Shown piece by piece: positions 41,798-50,468 of a stretch of DNA of 64,000 bases. The stretch's first letter is position 1. Every line of letters starts with the position of its first letter. Position numbers and translations under genes: made by a program. The stretch is from Nonomuraea rubra (GTDB lineage: Bacteria > Actinomycetota > Actinomycetes > Streptosporangiales > Streptosporangiaceae): NCBI RefSeq assembly GCF_014207985.1, contig NZ_JACHMI010000001.1, positions 7,051,001-7,115,000 of the forward strand. Reading direction: 5' to 3'. The notes under the pieces were generated by a model. It was not told the DNA's origin and searched no databases. It saw only the letters and a list, made by a program, of their open reading frames with translations.

Positions 41798-43045
41798 ATG
41801 TTGCACCTCCTCATGGCAGGCGTCCTGGCCACCACTCCGGTCACCGATCCCCAGGTGATCGACTGGATCGAGCGGAACGCCCGCCAGGAGATCACCAAGG
41901 AGTCGATCGGCGGGGCCACCGTCGTCGGCCTGGGCGAGTCCACCCACGGCACGCACGAGGAGGCCGTGATCAAGTTCGGCCTCCTGAGATACCTGGTCGA
42001 GGAGCTGGGGTTCCGCTCGATCGCCTGGGAGGAGGACTGGACGACGAGCGTACGGGTCAACCGGTACGTTCTCACCGGCGACGGCGACCTCGGCGCGCTC
42101 ATGGGCGAGCTGACGACGACGTGGCGGACCCGCGAGGTGCGCGACGTGCTGGCCTGGCTGCGGTCCTACAACGCCGATCACCCCGGCCGGAAGGTGAAGT
42201 TCGTCGGTGTGGAGTACTACGCCACCCGCTCCCTGGCGCACGACGCCGTCTCCTCGTACGTGGCCAAGGCCGCCCCGTGGCGGCTGCGCGAGCTGCGGCG
42301 CCATCTGGCGTTCATCGCGCCCCGCCACGAGAACACCCGGGCCAACCTGGAGTGGTATCTCGACGTGCCCGACAAGCGGCCCTTCATCAGCCACGCCCGC
42401 GCGGTGTACCGGCTGGTCGAACGGCTGCCTGAGAACGACGACCAGCAACTGGCCCTGCACCACGCCCGCCAGATCCTCTCCTGGTACGAGGCGTTCGACC
42501 TGCCCTTCGAGGACATCCACGCCTACCGGGACGCCCGCGCGGCGGAGAACCTGCGCTGGTGGCAGCGCCGTACCGGTGACAAGGTGGCGTACTGGGCGGC
42601 GGCCGCGCACACCGCCGCCGCGCCGGGCCTGCGCCTGACGCTCGGCGGCCCGCCGCTCGTCTTCGACAACGCCGGCTCCTACCTGCGCCGCTGGTACGGC
42701 GACCGGTACCGCTCGATCACCGTGCTGTTCGACCACGGAACCCTGGGCCCGGGCTCCAGCTGTGACGCGGCACCGGTGCCCGTGCCGCGCCCGGACGCCG
42801 GTTTCGCCAACCGCGTCTTCGGCGACGCCTTCGCCGGCGGCGGCCCCGCGCAGTACGTCGTGGACCTGCGGGGCGAGGCGCCGGAGGCGGTCAGCGCGTG
42901 GTTGCGCGCCCCGGCGAAGGTACGCGGGTACGGGGGTTACGACCCGGCGTTGGCGCAGAAGTCGTACATGGAGGGCGGGTCGCTGGCGCAGTGGTTCGAC
43001 GTGGTCGTCCACCGGCAGGTGGTCACTCCCTGCAAGCCGCTCTAG
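41798..43045 (+). CDS. erythromycin esterase family protein
   Basis: 415 residues. ATG 41798 follows GAGAAAGGG. The N-terminal GGATVVGLGESTHGTHEEAV carries the conserved Glu and His of the Ere family. VKFVGVEYYATRS and YWAAAAHTAAAPG are later family blocks. Ere enzymes linearise macrolactones by a hydrolytic mechanism using a His-activated water. Actinomycete homologues are often of unknown substrate, so macrolide inactivation is only possible. A weakly hydrophobic N-terminus (LHLLMAGVLATTP) may be a short signal. Confidence 0.87.
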   Translation: MLHLLMAGVLATTPVTDPQVIDWIERNARQEITKESIGGATVVGLGESTHGTHEEAVIKFGLLRYLVEELGFRSIAWEEDWTTSVRVNRYVLTGDGDLGALMGELTTTWRTREVRDVLAWLRSYNADHPGRKVKFVGVEYYATRSLAHDAVSSYVAKAAPWRLRELRRHLAFIAPRHENTRANLEWYLDVPDKRPFISHARAVYRLVERLPENDDQQLALHHARQILSWYEAFDLPFEDIHAYRDARAAENLRWWQRRTGDKVAYWAAAAHTAAAPGLRLTLGGPPLVFDNAGSYLRRWYGDRYRSITVLFDHGTLGPGSSCDAAPVPVPRPDAGFANRVFGDAFAGGGPAQYVVDLRGEAPEAVSAWLRAPAKVRGYGGYDPALAQKSYMEGGSLAQWFDVVVHRQVVTPCKPL

Positions 43046-43351
43046 AGTGCCGGTCAGTGCGGCTCGTCCGGGCCCGGCTGGAGCTCGATGAGCTGACGCA
43101 GCGCGTGGGCGCCGACTTCCGGCAGGCACGCCGCTGCGACAGCAGCCGAGCCGGCGGGCGAGGTGTTCGGGAACTGTCGGCTCGTGGAGGGCGAGCGGTC
43201 AGTGTGGGATGGGGCTGAATGGCGTACGTGATCTGAGGTACATGTCGGATGGGTACTGCACCACCCTGTTCAGCGTCACCGTTCCCGGAGAACGGCACGG
43301 CAATGCAGGTGAGCGACCGGTGCCGGAGACGTTCGGCGACTTCCAGGCGTT
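43046..43351. other. intergenic region between convergent genes
   Basis: 306 bp. A short plus-strand frame from GTG 43060 begins VRLVRARLELDELTQRVGAD and looks like a helical coding remnant, but no family can be named. No RNA or clear terminator was found. Confidence 0.4.
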
Positions 43352-44533
43352 TCAGGCGTCAGCGGTTCCAGGGATGCGGACAGTCTCGATCCAGGCGGGC
43401 GGGGGCGGCGGGTCCGTGCCGATGAGTGCGGCGATGAGGCGGGACGACGGCGGCGCCTCGGGCCACGGGGTGAAGCCGTCGGTGAGCACGATCACGATGC
43501 CGGGCCGTTCGGGCAGGGCGAGGGCCGCCCTGATGCCGACCCGCATGTCGGTGCCGCCCCCGCCGGCGAGGTTCACCTGCTGCGCGGACGTCACCCGGGC
43601 GGCGGTGTGCACGTCGGCGTCGCAGGCGAGCACCGTGACCCGGTTGCCGCCCACGCCGACCTCCCGCAGTACGCCGGTGACCTCGGCGAGGGCCGCCGCG
43701 AGGTCGTCCTCGCCCATGGACCCCGAGGTGTCGATGACGATCGCGACGACCGGCAGCGGGCGGCGCAGGCTCGGCAGCACGACGCCGCGCAGCGCGGCGG
43801 TGCGGCGGGACGGGCGGTGGTAGGTGTAGTCGACCGCCCCGGTGGCCCAGGCGACCGCCTCCCGTACGGCGCCGGCGAGCACGCGGCGCCAGTCGACTGT
43901 CGGCTCCAGGATCTCCTCCGCCCAGCGTTGCCAGCCGGCCGGGAGGCTGCCGCGGTTGCGCCGGTGGGCGCGCATCGCCTCGGCGGTGTGCCGGCGCACG
44001 GCGTCGGCCTCGACCGTGCTGACGCCGCCCGGCCCGTCGCCGGTGATCTCCCAGTCAGCCGGTGTGCCGTGGGCGCCGGAGCCGCAGTCGGAGCAGACGG
44101 CGGACGGCGGCAGCTGCGGGAGGTACTCCTCGAACAGCCGTCCGGTCGCCAGCCCGAAGGTGCGGGGTTCCACCCGGCCCTCCGGCAGTGCCAGCCCGTC
44201 GGCGAGCAGGTCGTCGTTGATCTCGCAGTCCTGGGCGACGTTCACGCGCAGCCGGTCGCGCTGGTCGGCGGCCGGCAGCCGGTCCGCGCGGCCGTGGTGG
44301 TCGCGCAGCACGTGAGCCAGCTCGTGGATCCACACGCCCGCGAGCTCGGGTACGGACGTCGCCTCGACGAACGCCGGTGACACGTAGCACCGCCAGTGCC
44401 GGTCGACGGCCATCGTCGGCACCCTGCTGGTCGGCACGACCGTCAGCGAGTAGAGCGCGGAGGCGAGGTAGGGCCGGTCGCTCGCGGCACGGTACCGCGC
44501 GGCGAGCAGCTTGACCTGGTCGAGTTCGGCCAT
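43352..44533 (-). CDS. metallopeptidase-VWA protein (DUF2201-like), last gene of the operon
   Basis: 393 residues. The N-terminal domain has the zinc motif HExxH in AGVWIHELAHVLRDH (residues 70-74), with DCEINDD about 30 residues later. The C-terminal domain is von Willebrand A-like, with a complete MIDAS: IVIDTSGSMGED (residues 267-275), the Thr of GGGGTDMR, and the Asp of VLTDGF. The family pairs with MoxR ATPases, in which VWA proteins act as metal-dependent adaptors or substrates of a remodelling ring. It begins 3 bp after the MoxR stop. The client protein is unknown. The retained HExxH suggests real peptidase or regulated protease activity. Confidence 0.88.
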   Translation of the reverse strand: MAELDQVKLLAARYRAASDRPYLASALYSLTVVPTSRVPTMAVDRHWRCYVSPAFVEATSVPELAGVWIHELAHVLRDHHGRADRLPAADQRDRLRVNVAQDCEINDDLLADGLALPEGRVEPRTFGLATGRLFEEYLPQLPPSAVCSDCGSGAHGTPADWEITGDGPGGVSTVEADAVRRHTAEAMRAHRRNRGSLPAGWQRWAEEILEPTVDWRRVLAGAVREAVAWATGAVDYTYHRPSRRTAALRGVVLPSLRRPLPVVAIVIDTSGSMGEDDLAAALAEVTGVLREVGVGGNRVTVLACDADVHTAARVTSAQQVNLAGGGGTDMRVGIRAALALPERPGIVIVLTDGFTPWPEAPPSSRLIAALIGTDPPPPPAWIETVRIPGTADA

Positions 44534-44536
44534 GGG

Positions 44537-45739
44537 TCAGGAGGCGCCCGGCAGCGCGCCGGACAGCTGGAGCAGGTCGAGGAAGGCGTCGATGCCGCTC
44601 GGCACGGGCCAGTCGGTGTCGCGCAGCGCCGCGAGATCGGCGGCGGCCCGGGCCGCGACGTCGGGCACGCCGGCGTCGACGGCCTTGGCCAGCACCGTCC
44701 AGCCGGCCTCCCAGCGCCGCCGCGTGAGGTCGCTCTGCACCGCCGAGACGACGGCCGTCAGGAAGGCGAGCTGCCGGTCGCCCCTCTTCGGCAGGGCGAA
44801 GGCCTCCGGGTTGGCCAGGACGCGGTCCGGGTCGGGCAGGTCGAGCTGTTCGAGGTAGGCGAGCAGTTCCAGTCCCGCGCCGTCGCCCACCGCGCCGACC
44901 ACCGCGGCCGCGACCGCCTTCTGGTCGGAGCCGGCGGCGTACCCCACCGCCAGCAGGCGCATCGCCATCTCCCAGGTACGCGGCGACGGCCAGGCCCGGC
45001 CCCGGCTCTCCGCGTCACCGGGCAGGTGGTGGGCCAGGCCGGGCCGGGCGGTGAGGAACCCGGAGACCACCCCGCGGGCGCGGGCTACCGCGCTGGGCAC
45101 CCGGGCCGGGTCGATGAGCGGCAGGGGCACGGCCGGCCAGGTTCCGGCCAGGCCCCGGGCGACCGTCCGCGGATCGTGCGTCCACTGCAGGTGCACGAAC
45201 CTGTTCGCCAGCGGCGGGCTGAGGTGCCAGCCGTCCGCGGCGCTGGACGGCGGGTTGGCGGCGGCGACCACCCGGACCGGCTCCGGCAGCGCCAGGCTGC
45301 CGACCCGGCGTTCGAGGACGACCCGCAGCAGCGCCGCCTGGACGGCGGGCGGAGCGGAGGACAGCTCGTCGAAGAACACCAGGCCACGCCCGGCCGTGGC
45401 CAGCCGCACCGCCCAGTCGGGCGGGGCCATCGGCACCCCGGTGGTGGCCGGATCGTCACCGATGATCGGCAGCCCGGCGAAGTCGGAGGGCTCGTGCACG
45501 CTGGCGATCACCGTCTCCAGCGGGACGCGGAGCCCGGCGGCCAGCTGCTGGAGGCCGGCGGACTTGCCGATCCCCGGCTCGCCCCACAGCAGCACGGGGA
45601 GGTTCGCCGACACCGCGAGCGACAGCGCCTCCAGCTGGGGGTTCGCGGCCGGCTCCGTACGGTGGGACCCGAGCCGGCGGACCAGGTCGTCGGCCGCCGC
45701 GAGCGGGTTCGGCGCGAAGTCCTCGTCGGTGACGTTCAC
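44537..45739 (-). CDS. MoxR-type AAA+ ATPase
   Basis: 400 residues. GTG 45739 is preferred over 45757 because GAGGA lies just upstream. Walker A VLLWGEPGIGKSAG (about residue 54), Walker B GRGLVFFDELSSAPP, and VVAAANPP with an Asn sensor 1. The C-terminal lid region has SPRTWEMAMRLLAVG. MoxR rings act as chaperones that work with a VWA partner, here the gene immediately downstream (3-bp gap). It starts 24 bp after the ankyrin gene upstream. Its part in the six-gene locus is probably the energy-using remodelling step. Confidence 0.92.
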   Translation of the reverse strand: MNVTDEDFAPNPLAAADDLVRRLGSHRTEPAANPQLEALSLAVSANLPVLLWGEPGIGKSAGLQQLAAGLRVPLETVIASVHEPSDFAGLPIIGDDPATTGVPMAPPDWAVRLATAGRGLVFFDELSSAPPAVQAALLRVVLERRVGSLALPEPVRVVAAANPPSSAADGWHLSPPLANRFVHLQWTHDPRTVARGLAGTWPAVPLPLIDPARVPSAVARARGVVSGFLTARPGLAHHLPGDAESRGRAWPSPRTWEMAMRLLAVGYAAGSDQKAVAAAVVGAVGDGAGLELLAYLEQLDLPDPDRVLANPEAFALPKRGDRQLAFLTAVVSAVQSDLTRRRWEAGWTVLAKAVDAGVPDVAARAAADLAALRDTDWPVPSGIDAFLDLLQLSGALPGAS

Positions 45740-45763
45740 TGTTCCTCGTCCTTCCACGTCGAT

Positions 45764-47491
45764 TCAGCGGTCCAGCAGGGCCAGGAGGAAGTCCAGGTCG
45801 GTGCGCTGGTGGAAGCGGATGAGCTGGGCGAGCGAGTGGCCCACGTCGTCGGTGACGTGGGGGTTCGCCCCGGCGGCCAGCAGCGCCCGTACCAGTGCGG
45901 CGGAGCCGTTGTCCCCGACCGCCACGTGCAGCGCCGTGCGCTGGTTGTGGTCCACGGCCTCGATCTCCACCCCGGCGGCCAGCAGGCGCGGCAGCAGGAC
46001 CTCGTGGTCCAGGTGGATGAGCGCGTGCAGGAGCGTGCGGCGCCGGCCGTCGCGGAAGCGCGGGTCCATCCCGGCGTCGAGCAGCCTGAGCACTCCCGGC
46101 GTGTCACCGTGCTGGGCGCGGGTGTACAGCTCCCGCCGCTGCTCCCGCAAGTCCTTCGGCAGCCGGCCCGTGCCGGAGGACACCGCCTGCGCCACGGCGA
46201 AGCAGCCGGCGACCGCGCCGCCGAACGCCCGCATCGCCTGCTCTCGCCGCTGCTCGTCCGCGCTGTGCGGCACTTGCAGGACGCCGTCCTGGAAGCACAC
46301 CTCGTGCCAGTCACCGCGGCATCGCACCCGGACCGGGGACGGAAGCCGCGGATCCGGCGGCCCGGCCGGACCGGCGGGGTGCTCGCGCAGCGGGAAGAGC
46401 GCGTCCCGGACCAGCGGGTGCAGCCGGTCGGGATCCGCGTCGCCGTGCCGGAGCGCGTCGAGGTCCGGGAGCCGCCGCCAGCACGCCTCGGGCAGCACCG
46501 GGATGCCGGAGATCTCCTCGGCGTCGGCGATCCGGATCCGCAGTTCGCCGGTCCGCTCGCCGTCTTCGAGCAGCAGGGAGCCGCGGTAGGGACGCGGGAT
46601 CTGGAAGCGACGCCCGAAACCCTCGCGGTCGAGCAGCCGGATCTCCGGCTCTAGCCTGGTCAGCGCCAGCGGGAGCCTCTCCAGGACCGGCAGCGGCTCG
46701 ATCGCGGCACCCCAGCGGAGCTCGAGCGGTGACGGATCCACCGCGATCCCCACCGCGGCGAACGCCGCCTCGATCTCCCCTCGCTCATGGAGCAGGGCCG
46801 CCCATTCGGCTCGGGCCGGCGGGTCGGCGGGACCGGGGTCGGCCGTGGGCAGCTCCCCGGCGGCGCGCCGGGTCCCGTCCGCGTTCAGGAACGGCGGCCG
46901 GTCTCCTCCGCCGTGGCGTTCCAGCAGCGCGCCGGTGTGCCGCGCGTCCCACAGGTGCCGCAGCGTGGTCCAGTTGTGCAGGGTGTGCCGGTGGTAGCCC
47001 CGGCGGTCGGCACGCTCGATCCGGCCGAAGCTCAGGCGCAGCCGCTGCGGCCCGTCCACCATCGCCGGCGTGGTGAGGTGCAGGTACCGCACGGCCGCGC
47101 CCTGGTACGTGCCCAAGGTCACCGTCTGGCCGGTGCGGATCGTCGTACGCCCGGCCAGGACGCGCGGCAGGTGCCAGCGCAGCAGGTCCGGCGCGAGATG
47201 GAGGAGGTCGTCCTCGACCGCGGCCGCGACGGCGCCGCCGTGCTCCCGGGCGAGGCCGGCCAGGTCGAACGTGACGTCCACGTTCGCGGCGGCACAGGCG
47301 CCGCGCCAGTCCCCGTCGAGCCGGCGTTCGGTGGCCTGCTCGATCATCCACCGCGGGACGGCGTACCGCAGGATCCGCCGCCGGCTCGACGCCTCGTCCG
47401 GCGGGTACGACGGCGGGGTGCGGCGCGGCGCCGCCTCGGCTGCGGGTGTGCCGGCCACGGGGCCGGGGGCTGGCGTGCTGACGGCGTTCAC
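45764..47491 (-). CDS. ankyrin-repeat protein, downstream paralogue of a tandem pair
   Basis: 575 residues from GTG 47491, which overlaps the stop of the preceding paralogue (GTGA). The N-terminal 430 residues are an unassigned domain shared with the neighbour: WMIEQATERRLDGDWRGACA, APDLLRWHLPR, VLPEACWRRLPDLDALRHG, VRCRGDWHEVCFQDGVLQVP. The last roughly 130 residues hold ankyrin repeats (RRRTLLHALIHLDHEVLLPR, NQRTALHVAVGDNGSAALVR). No signal peptide or membrane segment, so cytoplasmic. Ankyrin repeats mediate protein binding. The N-terminal domain has no recognised function. Confidence 0.85.
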   Translation of the reverse strand: MNAVSTPAPGPVAGTPAAEAAPRRTPPSYPPDEASSRRRILRYAVPRWMIEQATERRLDGDWRGACAAANVDVTFDLAGLAREHGGAVAAAVEDDLLHLAPDLLRWHLPRVLAGRTTIRTGQTVTLGTYQGAAVRYLHLTTPAMVDGPQRLRLSFGRIERADRRGYHRHTLHNWTTLRHLWDARHTGALLERHGGGDRPPFLNADGTRRAAGELPTADPGPADPPARAEWAALLHERGEIEAAFAAVGIAVDPSPLELRWGAAIEPLPVLERLPLALTRLEPEIRLLDREGFGRRFQIPRPYRGSLLLEDGERTGELRIRIADAEEISGIPVLPEACWRRLPDLDALRHGDADPDRLHPLVRDALFPLREHPAGPAGPPDPRLPSPVRVRCRGDWHEVCFQDGVLQVPHSADEQRREQAMRAFGGAVAGCFAVAQAVSSGTGRLPKDLREQRRELYTRAQHGDTPGVLRLLDAGMDPRFRDGRRRTLLHALIHLDHEVLLPRLLAAGVEIEAVDHNQRTALHVAVGDNGSAALVRALLAAGANPHVTDDVGHSLAQLIRFHQRTDLDFLLALLDR

Positions 47492-49335
47492 TCTTCCTCG
47501 ATCAGTTCCGGATGCTCGCGTTCGATGCGATCCGTGATGAAGTCCAGGTCGTCGCGGGCGAGCCAGGTGATCAGGCGGTGGAGCGAGACGGGCCCACCGT
47601 GGATGTCGCCGGTCAGGTCGATCCGCGCCCCCGCGGTGAGCAGCGCCTGGATGAGCCCCACCGAGCCGTCGCCGCAGATCGCGGAGAACAGCGGCGTGCG
47701 CCGGTCCTCGTCCCTGGCGTCGATGTCCAGGCCCGCCGCCAGGAGCCGCCCGAGCAGACCGTCGTGGTCGAGGTGGCGCAGCCGGTGGGCCGCCTCGCGC
47801 CTGCGGCGGCCGGGCACCTTCGGGTCGGCGCCGGGGTCGAGCAGGTGCAGCAGGTGGAGCAGGGTGCGTTGCCGGCCGTCGCGGACGCGTGGATCCACGC
47901 CGGCGTCCAGCAGCCGCAGGACTTCCGGGAGGTCGCCGTGCTGGACCCGCGAGAGCAGTTCCTTCCGCTGGTCGCGCAGGACCTTGGGCAGCCGTCCTGT
48001 TCCGGACGTCCACGCGTGCCGTACGGCGAAGCAGCCCGCGATCGCGCCCCCGAACGCCCGCATGGCGCTCTCCCGCTGCTGCTCCTCCGCGCTGTGCGGG
48101 ATCTGGAGGACGCCGTCGCGGAAGGACACCTCGTGCCACTCGCCGCGGCAGCGGACCCGGGCCGGCTCCGGGAGCGCCGGATCGGACGGCTGCGCGGGAA
48201 CGCCGTCCACGGCGCGGCCCGGGACCAGGGCCTCGCGTACGAGCGGATGGAGCCGCTCCGGCGGATAGCCGTCCCGCAGCAGGTCGAGGTCGGGCAGGCG
48301 GCGCCAGCACGCCTCGGGGAGCACCGCGTCGCCGGGCTCCGTGCCCAGCCCGAATTCGACGACCCGGACGCGCAGGCCCGCCTCCGATCCGCCGGTCTCG
48401 AAGACGAGCGCCGCGTACTGCCGGTACGGAAGCCAGAAGCGCCCGGTCCCCGTCGAGGCGGAGAGGCGGCGGATCTCCGCCTCCACCCGGGTCAGGGCCA
48501 GGGGCAGGCGCGCGAGAACGTCGAGCGGATCGACACGCTGCACCGCGTAGTAGGACCCGACCTCGAAGGGCGCGGTGTCCAGTTCGAGGCCGGCCGCCGC
48601 GAACGCCGCTTCGACCTCGCCGCGCTCGTGCAGCAGCGTGACCCACTCGGTGAGCGCCGCCGGGTCGGCGCGGCCGGGGCCGGCCGCGGGCAGCTCTTCC
48701 GCCCCGCGCGGCGTGCCGTCCCCGTGGAGGAAGGGAGCCCGAGCCTGGTCACCGCCGCAGCGTTCACGCAGGTCGCCGGCATGGCGCGCATCCCACAGGT
48801 GACGCGAGGAGCTCCAGTCCTGGACGACGTCGCGCCAGAACGCGCTGTACGCCCAGTCGGTCTCCAGATAGGTGTTCCGATGGCGGACCGGCCCGACGCG
48901 TAACCGCAGCCGCTGCGGGCCGTGGGCCATCCAGCGGGGCGTCTGGAGGTACAGGCAGGAGGCGTCCGGGGCCTCACCGGGCCGGCTCAGCACCATCACC
49001 TGGTCGGGCACGATCGTCGTACGCCCGCGGTCCAGGCGGGGCAGGTGCCAGCGCAGCAGGTCCGGGGCGAAGTGGCACAGGTCGTCCTCGATCGCCGTGG
49101 CGACCGCGGTGCCGTGCGTGCCGGCGATCCCGGCCAGGTCGAAGGTGACCTCGACGTTGGCGGCGGCGCAGGCGCCACGCCAGTCGCCGGCGAGCCGTCG
49201 TTCCGTCGCCTGCTCGACCATCCACGGCGGAACCGCGTACTGCCGGATCCGCCGTAACCGGGACGCCTCGTGCGGCGGGTACGAGCGGGACGGCGTACGA
49301 GGTGGCAGGCCGGCCGGTGGGGGCGCCGCGCTCAC
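47488..49335 (-). CDS. ankyrin-repeat protein, upstream paralogue of a tandem pair
   Basis: 615 residues from GTG 49335, overlapping the LRR gene stop by 4 bp. Same architecture as the next gene: PWMVEQATERRLAGDWRGACA, APDLLRWHLPRLDRG, VLPEACWRRLPDLDLLRDGY, VRCRGEWHEVSFRDGVLQIP, then ankyrin repeats (DEDRRTPLFSAICGDGSVGL). It has an extra insert (DPGADPKVPGRRRREA) between repeats. The two have diverged clearly, so the duplication is old and both copies are intact. Presumably both present or recognise partners for the ATPase downstream, which is inference. Confidence 0.85.
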   Translation of the reverse strand: MSAAPPPAGLPPRTPSRSYPPHEASRLRRIRQYAVPPWMVEQATERRLAGDWRGACAAANVEVTFDLAGIAGTHGTAVATAIEDDLCHFAPDLLRWHLPRLDRGRTTIVPDQVMVLSRPGEAPDASCLYLQTPRWMAHGPQRLRLRVGPVRHRNTYLETDWAYSAFWRDVVQDWSSSRHLWDARHAGDLRERCGGDQARAPFLHGDGTPRGAEELPAAGPGRADPAALTEWVTLLHERGEVEAAFAAAGLELDTAPFEVGSYYAVQRVDPLDVLARLPLALTRVEAEIRRLSASTGTGRFWLPYRQYAALVFETGGSEAGLRVRVVEFGLGTEPGDAVLPEACWRRLPDLDLLRDGYPPERLHPLVREALVPGRAVDGVPAQPSDPALPEPARVRCRGEWHEVSFRDGVLQIPHSAEEQQRESAMRAFGGAIAGCFAVRHAWTSGTGRLPKVLRDQRKELLSRVQHGDLPEVLRLLDAGVDPRVRDGRQRTLLHLLHLLDPGADPKVPGRRRREAAHRLRHLDHDGLLGRLLAAGLDIDARDEDRRTPLFSAICGDGSVGLIQALLTAGARIDLTGDIHGGPVSLHRLITWLARDDLDFITDRIEREHPELIEEE

Positions 49336-50468
49336 CTGTAGAGGCTGCCGATCGCGTGCAGGTCCGGGTGCGTCCCGGCGGCGGGGCGGAGCCGCGGCGC
49401 CAGGGCGCGCTTCACCCGGCGGGGCACGCCGGGGCCGAACCCGACGTATTCCAGCCGGGTGTCGTCGGGAACGGCGGCCAGCAGGGCCTTGGCACCACGG
49501 CCGGTGATCCCGGTCCTGCGCAGCTCCAGCCGGCGCAGCGGGCTGCCGGGCAGGGCCGCCGCCAGCATGGCCGCGCCCGTGTCGCCGGTGACGTTCGCGG
49601 GCGCGCCGAGGCTCTGCTCCGACGGCGGGCGTCCCAGGTCGAGTGCCTCGATGCCGCTGAGCGCGCCGGCCAGCGCGTACGCACCGTCCGGGCCGATGCC
49701 GTTGCCGCCGAGGCCCAGGCGTACCGGGCGGGCGGCGTCGGCGGCCGCGGCGAGCGTGGCCGCGCCGGCGTCCCCGAGATGGTTCGCCGGGAGGTAGAGC
49801 TCGCGAACCCCGGCGTCGCGGATCAGCGCGGCCAGCAGGTCTGCGGACTCCGGGCCCAGCCCGTTCCCGCCCAGGAACAGCCGCTCGACCGGCTTCGGCC
49901 GCCCGGCGAGCACGGCCAGCAGCGCCCGCAGCCCCTCCCGCGTGAGCCCGGTGTTGACCAGGTCTAGGGTGCGGATCGTGGTGTTGCGGCGCAGCATCGC
50001 GGCGAGGGCGAGGACTCCGTCGTCGCCGACCGGGTTGCGCTTGAGCCACACGGCGCGCACGGTGGTGTCCGTGGCCAGCCGATCGGCGAGCACCTGGGCG
50101 CCCGCCGCGTCGATGCGGTTGCAGCCGAGGTAGAGGGTCTCCAGGCCATGGCCGGGAACGAGGGCGCCGGCGATGATCCGGGCTCCGTCGTTCCCGATGG
50201 CGTTGGTGCCCAGCAGCAGGTGGACGGCGTGCGGCGAGGCCACCACGGCCGGGAGCAGCCGCGCCGCGCCGGCCGGGCCGAGGCCCTGCTTGCACAGGTC
50301 CACCCGGCCGTCCGGCCGTACGGTGCCGAGCGGGAAGCTCTCGTCGGCGGCCACCGGGGCCGGTGCGGCCAGCCGGGCGACCAGCGGCTCCAGGTCCGCC
50401 GGATCGGCCGGCGGCACGTCGGGGTGCTCGATCGCGGGGCAGCGTACGGGTGTCGGCTCCATCATCAC
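49332..50468 (-). CDS. leucine-rich-repeat protein (ribonuclease-inhibitor type)
   Basis: 378 residues from GTG 50468, which overlaps the SDR stop (GTGATGATG). ATG 50465 or 50462 are alternatives. Eight or so repeats of about 28 residues with the RI-type pattern LxLxxNxIGxxGAxxLA, for example LLLGTNAIGNDGARIIAGAL, LYLGCNRIDAAGAQVLADRL and LFLGGNGLGPESADLLAAL. This is a eukaryote-like LRR horseshoe suited to protein binding. No signal peptide. Second gene of the operon, translationally coupled on both sides. Confidence 0.87.
   Translation of the reverse strand: MMMEPTPVRCPAIEHPDVPPADPADLEPLVARLAAPAPVAADESFPLGTVRPDGRVDLCKQGLGPAGAARLLPAVVASPHAVHLLLGTNAIGNDGARIIAGALVPGHGLETLYLGCNRIDAAGAQVLADRLATDTTVRAVWLKRNPVGDDGVLALAAMLRRNTTIRTLDLVNTGLTREGLRALLAVLAGRPKPVERLFLGGNGLGPESADLLAALIRDAGVRELYLPANHLGDAGAATLAAAADAARPVRLGLGGNGIGPDGAYALAGALSGIEALDLGRPPSEQSLGAPANVTGDTGAAMLAAALPGSPLRRLELRRTGITGRGAKALLAAVPDDTRLEYVGFGPGVPRRVKRALAPRLRPAAGTHPDLHAIGSLYR

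Noticed and set aside
41798..43045. Calling this gene ereA or ereB
   Set aside because: Only the family motifs can be seen. Macrolide substrate and close relation to those resistance genes cannot be shown from this sequence.
43060..43218. Small plus-strand gene VRLVRARLELDELTQ
   Set aside because: No ribosome binding site or family match. The end is low-complexity, so it is noted only as a possible remnant.
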